A stretch of 64,000 bases of DNA from NCBI GenBank assembly GCA_963662155.1, contig OY759266.1:55507510-55571509 (forward strand), in the 5' to 3' direction. The translations under genes were made by a program, and so were the position numbers. Below the pieces are notes generated by a model. That model searched no databases and was not told the DNA's origin. It saw nothing but the letters and a program-made list of their open reading frames with translations. Origin of the DNA: Lamellibrachia columna (lineage: Eukaryota; Annelida; Polychaeta; Sabellida; Siboglinidae). Positions 58,285-64,000 of the stretch are shown here, piece after piece (positions within the stretch are counted from its first letter, which is position 1; each line of letters starts with the position of its first letter).

Positions 58285-60700
58285 TTAGTAGGCCTGGAGG
58301 GGGGTGGGGGTGATCTCAATAATGTTGTTTAGAATTTTGTAGAAGGTATTGGCTTGTTTGATAATGCGCCTTCGTTCGAGGGTTGGCCATCCAAGGGCAG
58401 TAATTAGATCTGCTGGATTTGTGTTCCGTCTGTAATCATTTTTAACAAATCTGGCAGCAGAGTGTTGCACTCTTTCAAGGCTTTTAACTTGTGAAAAGGT
58501 GGGGGATTCCATATGGGTGAAGAGTACTCAAGTTTTGGCCGGATTAGCATGTTGTAGGCTGTTTGTTTAACTTCGGGTTTACATGGGCCAAGAGTTCGTT
58601 TAATCATGCCTAAACATTTCGAAGATTTTGAAGTTATGTCAGTGACGTGATTTGTCCAGGTTAATTTGGAATCCAATTTTACTCCGAGGTATGAGTCGCT
58701 GGATACGGTGGATAATGGCTGGCCAGAAAGCGAGTACTTGTGTGTGCTTGGTTTAGTTTTGTTTGTTATTGGAAGGTGGACGCATTTAGATACATTAAAT
58801 TCCATTTGCCATTTGTCTGACCATGTTTGGAGTTGGCTTAGGTCAGTTTGGAGAATTTCGTGGTCGGTTTTGGAAGAAATTTTACGATATATAATACTAT
58901 AATCTGCAAAAAGGCGTATAGAAGATTTGATGTCATTTATGTAGAGTAAGAAGAGGACAGGTCCTAGAACTGAACCCTGTGATGTCCGACAGGGCACCGT
59001 TAACTGAGACTCTCTGTTTGCGGTTGGATAGAAAAGATTTGATCCAATTTTGAGTGTTTCCAGTGATTCCGTAGGAGGTCAATTTTGATAGAAGACATAG
59101 GTGAGGCACTTTGTCGAAGGCTTTTGCAAAGTCAAGCAGGATTGCGTCAATTTGGGTCTTGTTGTCCATAGCAGTCATCCAGTCGTGAACTGTCTCGATG
59201 AGTTGAGATTCACAAGACAGTCCCGACTGGAATCCGTGTTGGAAGTGGAGAATGATGTTATGCTTGTGCAGGTGTTTCCACATGTTGCTTAGGATGATAT
59301 GTTCCATTACTTTACAGAGGATGCAGGTTAGTGATATGGGTCTGTAGTTAGCTGGGTCAGATTTATGGCTCTTTTTGTGTATAGGAGTTACTAATGCTTA
59401 TAGCCAATCATTAGGAAGTTTACTTGTGTTGTATGATTGTTGGAAAATTTGGGTGATGATGGGAGCTATCTGCTTTGCAGTTTCTTTAAGGACTCTGGCT
59501 GGGAGTTCATCTGGGCCTGTAGCTTTGTTCTGGTTTATATTTTCCAGCTGTTTTATTACGCCATCTATGCCAATTTCGAGAAGGGGGGTGTTGGGGTAAG
59601 TAGAGGGGGCTATTTGGGGGATGGGGTGCTTTTCTTGGGTAAATACAGAGCTAAATTGGTTGTTTAGGGCATTTGCTTTATCTCGATAATTAATTATTGG
59701 TTGGTCGTTTACTCGAAGTGTGGGGATGCCAATGTTTTCTCGTTTATTTGCCTTAATAAATGACCAGAATCGTTTTGGATTAGTTTTCAGGCTGTCTCCA
59801 ATGTGGTTGTTAACGTAGTCTTTGTAGGATTTTGCTAATGCTTTAGTAGCTTGCTTTCGGAGTTCCTTAAATTTTTCCCAGACACTGTTTAATCCAGTTT
59901 GCTTTGCCTTTTTGTGGGTTTTGTTTCGTCTTCTCTGCATTCTAATTAGTTCACGTGTTATCCAGGGGAGGTGGGTTTTAGCTTTTGCGTATCGTCTAGG
60001 TATGTTATTGTTAATCAAGGTAGTCAGACGTTCGCGGAAAAAGGTCCAGTTTATGTCTATATCCTGTGAGTTGGGGTCGATGTCGAAGTACTCAAGATTG
60101 AGTTTGTCTATGTCGTCTTTGAGTTGGTCCCAGTCTGCTGATTTGTAACTATAAACTTGGTGGGGGGGTTTCTTGTTGCGGACTGGGTTTAAGTTGACAT
60201 TGAAGGTCACGGATTCGTGATCGCTCATACCAGGAGTGGTGTGGGTGTTGATGATCATGGTCGTTTACCATGTTCTGCAGCCCAAAGTCTTTAGTTATTT
60301 CTAGTAGTTTGTTATGCTTGCTGGCAGTGCTGTTATTAGTGGTCTGGTGATTTGTCCAGTTGATATCAGGGAGGTTAAAATCTCCAGCTATGACTACGTT
60401 AGGGGGAGTATTTTGTGATCTATATATTTCAGTTAGGGAGTCGTGGAGAGCTTCAAGGGATTGGAGGTGGTCATTTGGGGGTCGATAATAAGATGCAAAG
60501 TATATGCATTTGTTTCGTGCAAAGTGAATTTTTTTCCAAATTATTTCACAATTTGAGTTTAAATTTTGGAGGGGTTCAGCTACAATGTTGTCACGGAAGG
60601 CTATAAGGACTCCACCGCCATGGGCATTCCTGTCCTTTCTGATGGCCTCATAGTTGGGTGTAGGAAAGAGTTTTATAATTATAAAATAATTTAGTTTCAA
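58285..60700 (-). pseudogene. Copy B endonuclease and reverse transcriptase
   Basis: Endonuclease: GGGVLIAFRDNIVAEPLQN, YFASYYRPPNDH, NVVIAGDFNLPDINW, and after a shift MSDHESVTFNVNL. Linker: [107 protein letters not shown], and RLFADYSIIYR with Tyr replacing the second catalytic Asp. Thumb: QTWSDKWQMEFNVSKCVHL; RPKLEYSSPIWNPP. C-terminus: ERVQHSAARFVKNDYRR. The frame changes at about 60250, 59400, 58990 and 58480. Confidence 0.85.
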
Positions 60701-61304
60701 CTAGAAATATGATGTCTGGGTTATTATATTGAATAGTTGCCTTTAGTTGGGTTGCTTTTTCTATACTCTTAACGCTGTTGGTGTTTATAAAAATTCCTTT
60801 AAGTGTGTTTCCTTGGGTTTTCTTGTGGCGTTCGGGGGTTGAAATGTTTTGGGGGTTTGGGGCGAAAATTAAGCCTGCATTTTGTGATGTGTGGAGTGTT
60901 GGGGTACTAAGCGTGGAGCTGTCAGACTGGGTGTTGGTAGAAATGGATTGCTCATTTCTAGATGGAGAAGTGGTAATATTTGGAATTGGGCGCCCATATG
61001 GGCCAGGGTTTGGGTGGATGTCGCCTGAGAGTGCTATCAGTCTGCTGAAGTACATATGTGTAACAATGTCTGATTTGATTTTGGGTGGGAATTTAATTCG
61101 GGGATTCAAAGTTAGGGCATAATATTTTGGTTTAATTTTGAGATTTGATCGAGATACGCGTTGACATGTTCCAATGATCGTTGCTATTAGGAGGGTGACG
61201 TTGATTATTTGCGTTAGCCCAAGATTAATCCGCGTGGAATGCGGGACTAGGTGAGGCGAATGTTTCGTAAAGGGACATCTGAATTGGAATACATTTTGTA
61301 GCAT
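60648..61304 (-). pseudogene. Copy B N-terminal region, 2A-like motif and endonuclease start
   Basis: The Met at 61304 opens 218 residues. Residues about 28-47 are hydrophobic (LGLTQIINVTLLIATIIG), resembling a membrane or signal segment. Residues 93-102 are SGDIHPNPGP, the 2A-like tail. A Ser/Thr/Pro/Asn-rich linker follows. From about residue 165 the endonuclease begins: LKGIFINTNSVKSIEKATQ and PDIIFLVETKL with the catalytic Glu. The next endonuclease block (NYEAIRKDRNAHGGGVLIAF) is in another frame starting near 60660, so the gene is broken there. Confidence 0.8.
60999..61028 (-). other. 2A-like ribosome-skipping motif (degenerate)
   Basis: SGDIHPNPGP follows LIAL. The 2A consensus is D-V/I-E-x-N-P-G-P; here Glu is His. 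2A-like sequences near the N-terminus are known in APE-type non-LTR elements of several invertebrates. Whether this variant skips is unknown. Confidence 0.6.
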
Positions 61305-61622
61305 GGTTTTCTGAAAGTTAGATCCAAATGCAAACAGTGGCGACTTGAAGAAAAGTAAGCTTACTAATGAAATGCTTAGCGATTAAATGAAAAGAACTCA
61401 CCCGGACGGCGCCGGCAGTGGGAGTCCGCCATCTTTGAAATTTTGGTTCATGTGTTGCCGTAAAGGGCGTTGTTTTGATTAGTTGCGTTTGTTGTCGTTT
61501 GGTTTGTCTGTTTCTGCGTGATCAGTGGATTATGTTGAGTTGTTGTACCAATTGTGGTCATTTGTTGTGTTGGTGAACATGTTGTGTTGGGTGAAATGTG
61601 TGGAGCGATGTAACGGACTCAG

Positions 61623-61950
61623 GCTGTGTTAGTTTTGCACTTGGTTGTGGTCCCTGCGCTGCATTGGGCATATTAATCTCTTAATTTATGGTTATGATGC
61701 CTGCAGGTAGCATGGGTAATTTCTGATGTTACTCCTTGGGATGTGATGGGCCTGGTAGCTTTAATCGGGTATTATTTAACCATACAGTGGCGTTGAGGTC
61801 AAGATTTTGGTTCCTATGGTATACAGGGCAGATGTCTTTCACTTTACTACTGTCCTGTCCACCATACGGTGTAAGTAGTTATAGTGCTCCTTTGACCAAG
61901 CGAAAGAGTAGACCAGTAGGGAGGGTCCCTGTGACTTCCGGTCGCAGAGC
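61623..61950. other. Spacer, nothing recognised
   Basis: Unique-looking sequence between the non-LTR element and the satellites. No ORF with recognisable similarity. Confidence 0.5.
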
Positions 61951-61954
61951 CTTC

Positions 61955-62840
61955 TGGGTACCGAGAGCGCCCCCTAGCGGCGACCTATATACCCCTAGAG
62001 CGCCCCTGGCGACTGGAGCTAACCCTAACCGTCTAGAGCGCCCCCTAGCGACTGAATTTAATTTTAAATATAATTTTAATTTTTAAATATAATTTTAATT
62101 TAATTTTAATTTTAATTTAATTTTAATTTCAAATTCATGCGCGCGCAGACTCACACCCTTCTGGATAGCCCGAGCGCCCCCTGGAGGGACCCGTAACCCT
62201 ATCCGTAACCGTCTAGAGCGCCCCCTGGCGACTGGAGCTAACCCTAACCGTCTAGAGCGCCCCCTGGCGACTGAATTTATTTTTAATTTCAAATTCATGC
62301 GCGCGCAGCCTCACACCCTTCTGGGTAGCCCGAGCGCCCCCTGGCGGGACCCGTAACCCTATCCGTAACCGTCTAGAGCGCCCCCTGGCGACTGAATTTA
62401 GTTTTTAAATTTAAGTTTAAATTTAATTGTAATTTTAATTTTAATTTTTTTAAATTTAATTTTAATTTAAAATTCATGCGCGCGCAGCCTCACACCCTTC
62501 TGGGTAGCCCGAGCGCCCCCTGGTGGGACCCGTAACCCTATCCGTAAACCTAGAACGCCCCCTGGGGACTGAATTTAATTTTAAATTTAATTTTAATTTC
62601 AAATTCATGCGCGCGCAGCCTCACACCCTTCTGGGTAGCCCGAGCGCCCCTGGCGGGACCCGTAACCCTATCCGTAACTAGAACGCCCCCTGGCGACTGA
62701 ATTTTATTTTTATATTTAATTTTAATTTCAAATTCATGCGCGCGCAGCCTCACAGCCTTCTGGGTAGCCCGAGCGCCCCCTGGAGGGACTCGTAACCCTA
62801 TCCGTAAACCTAGAACGCCCCCTGGCGATTGAATTTTAAT
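61955..62840. repeat. Satellite array (~130-178 bp units) with CTCF-core-like motifs
   Basis: Units are recognised by GCGCGCAGCCTCACACCCTT (starting about 62139, 62300, 62478, 62610 and 62740), then GGGTAGCCCGAGCGCCCCCT, CCGTAACCCTATCCGTAACC, a second GAGCGCCCCCTGGCGAC, and an AT-rich TTTAATTTTAA segment of variable length. Each unit carries two GAGCGCCCCCTGGCGG-like words, which on the minus strand read CCGCCAGGGGGCGCTC. Unit length varies mainly in the AT-rich part. Confidence 0.9.
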
Positions 62841-62849
62841 TTTGAAAAT

Positions 62850-62935
62850 AATGCGCTCTTGCACTTTACCCATAACTCCTACAGTTTACCCATAATTCCT
62901 ACAATTTACCCATAACTCCTAAAGTTTATCCATGT
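62850..62935. repeat. ~21-bp tandem repeat, four copies
   Basis: Unit TTTACCCATAACTCCTACAG with point variants. Confidence 0.8.
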
Positions 62936-62992
62936 TAACACCACGCTATTAATAAGCTATGGGAAACCCGAGAGCAACGAAAGGCGTACTTT

Positions 62993-63290
62993 CGACCCGG
63001 CCCGCTAGCGAAGTCGACTTGATGTTTTTATCACTAGGCCGGTAGCAGCCGGCTAGCAAGCGTGTAGAAGTAGGCCACCCACAGAAGATAACAGTGATCC
63101 AACGACCCAGCCCGGCTCGTGGTGTTTATCAGTAGACCGCTAGCAACCGGCTAGCAGGGTTGTAGAATTAGGTCACGCACAGACGATATCAGTGACCCAA
63201 CGACCCAGCCCGGCTCATGTTTTTTAATAGTAGACCGCTAGCAGCCGGGTAGAGGGCGTGTAGAAATAGGCCACGCGCAATCGTATAATG
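62993..63290. repeat. ~98-110-bp tandem repeat, three copies
   Basis: Each copy starts CGACCCAGCCCGGCTC (62993 variant, 63103, 63201) and contains AGTAGACCGCTAGCAACCGG and GTAGAAWTAGGYCACGC. Non-coding. Confidence 0.8.
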
Positions 63291-63693
63291 GTGTCTCTTA
63301 AAGTTAAACTATGTGTTATATAGACGCGTTTTAAAAGCGTTCGATGCATAGGAGTATGTATTAGTTACCATTCGTGCAAACAACGACAGAGATAAGTCCG
63401 GCAGCAGGCATCGCTTTAGACGCACACGCAAACGCACACACACGCGCGCGCACACACACGCACATACACGCACACACACACACGCAGGCACACACATCAT
63501 GCTTGCTTATATAACACAGTTGTTTCAATAAAGCACGCATATGTAGTGTAGCGTGTTTGTTCCTTCACCTAGCTATAAAAAGAGCTGGATTTTAGTTTCA
63601 TACGTATCGTGTTACTCACAGACACGAGGCGAGGCAAACTATTACCAACATTAAACCTGTGTGGACTTCCGCACTGTGTGCAGTAACACTCTG
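63291..63693. other. Spacer with CA-rich tract
   Basis: A CA/CG-rich simple tract spans about 63418-63500. An AATAAA lies near 63528. No gene recognised. Confidence 0.55.
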
Positions 63694-64000
63694 CTACCTC
63701 CAGCCACATCCTGGCTATTTACACACTGGCTCCATCATACAGTCCTCTGTCTCTCCTACCTCCAGCCACATCCCTGCTCCGTACACGCTGCCTCCACCAT
63801 ACAGTCCTATGTATCTACTACCTCCAACCACATTCTGACGCATTACACATTGCCTCCACCATAGAGTCCTCAGTCTCTCCTACCTCCAGCCACATCCTGG
63901 CTTCCGATACATTGCGTCCACCATACTATCCTCTGTCTCTCCTACATACAGCCACATCATTGCTCCTGATACATTGCCCCCACCATTCAGTCTTCTGCCT
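63694..64000. repeat. 62-bp satellite, five copies, runs off the window
   Basis: CTACCTCCAGCCACATCC recurs at 63694, 63756, 63818, 63880 and 63942 (last as CTACATACAGCC). Each is followed by CATTGCCTCCACCATACAGT-like sequence. The array continues past the window end, so its size is unknown. Confidence 0.9.

Larger units (their letters stand above)
58000..61622 (-). mobile_element. APE-type non-LTR retrotransposon copy B, near full length
   Basis: The 5' end is defined by the point where similarity to copy A begins (CGATGTAACGGACTC, 61608-61622), and the 3' end lies near 58000. The coding order is N-terminal region with 2A-like motif, APE endonuclease, RT, C-terminal domain. At 3.6 kb it is close to complete for a single-ORF element of this kind. 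Frameshifts between 60700 and 58285 make it inactive. Confidence 0.85.

Overview
This window is repeat-dominated DNA from a non-vertebrate metazoan, probably a marine invertebrate. The reasons are the mix of Gypsy, CR1/L2-like, Jockey-like, RTE, Merlin, Harbinger-like and hAT elements, spliceosomal GT-AG introns, short TTAGGG telomere-type blocks and many micro- and minisatellites. The phylum cannot be settled from the sequence. There are no bacterial-style operons, no CRISPR array, and I recognised no tRNA or rRNA gene. Most protein-coding sequence is decayed transposon; the best host-like gene is a three-exon Ulp1-protease plus PHD-finger gene at 41.9-43.6 kb.

Layout. 0-3.3 kb: 3' part of a plus-strand Gypsy element ending in a short LTR. 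3.3-7.3 kb: AT-rich, nothing recognised. 7.3-8.05 kb: small TIR element with a Myb/SANT-like ORF. 8.4-11.1 kb: non-LTR remains, mainly a minus-strand CR1-like element. 11.1-14.3 kb: Merlin (IS1595-like) DNA transposon with inverted repeats of nearly 0.9 kb, flanked by TTAA. 14.5-22.5 kb: plus-strand APE-type non-LTR element (copy A) split by a structurally complete 4.57-kb minus-strand Gypsy element (124-bp LTRs, TCTTC target duplication, tRNA-Ser type primer site). 22.5-34.5 kb: AT-rich sequence with exon-like blocks, a 5'-truncated L2-like element and two minisatellites. 34.5-38.8 kb: Jockey-like element split by an RTE element. 39.6-41.4 kb: hAT-like transposase. 41.9-43.6 kb: Ulp1-PHD gene. 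44-47.6 kb: RT fragments and a local duplication.

47,968-57,297 is the most striking object: a 9.33-kb foldback element, an imperfect giant palindrome with arms of about 3.4 and 4.1 kb around a 1.8-kb loop. It has perfect terminal inverted repeats and a TACGGA target duplication. The same host repeat without the insertion lies at 29.1-29.26 kb and serves as an empty site. Its outer arms are packed with CCAAT, E-box, CRE, octamer and YY1-type motifs and a series of CTCF-core-like motifs. Those motifs point rightward in the left arm and leftward in the right arm. Its inner arms and loop are minisatellites.

58-61.6 kb holds a second copy (copy B, minus strand) of the copy A non-LTR family, with a 2A-like NPGP motif upstream of its endonuclease. 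61.9-64 kb is a run of short satellites; the first again carries CTCF-core-like motifs, all in the orientation of the right foldback arm. Apart from the Ulp1-PHD gene, the genes here do not form a pathway; the window is best read as nested transposition history plus satellite growth.
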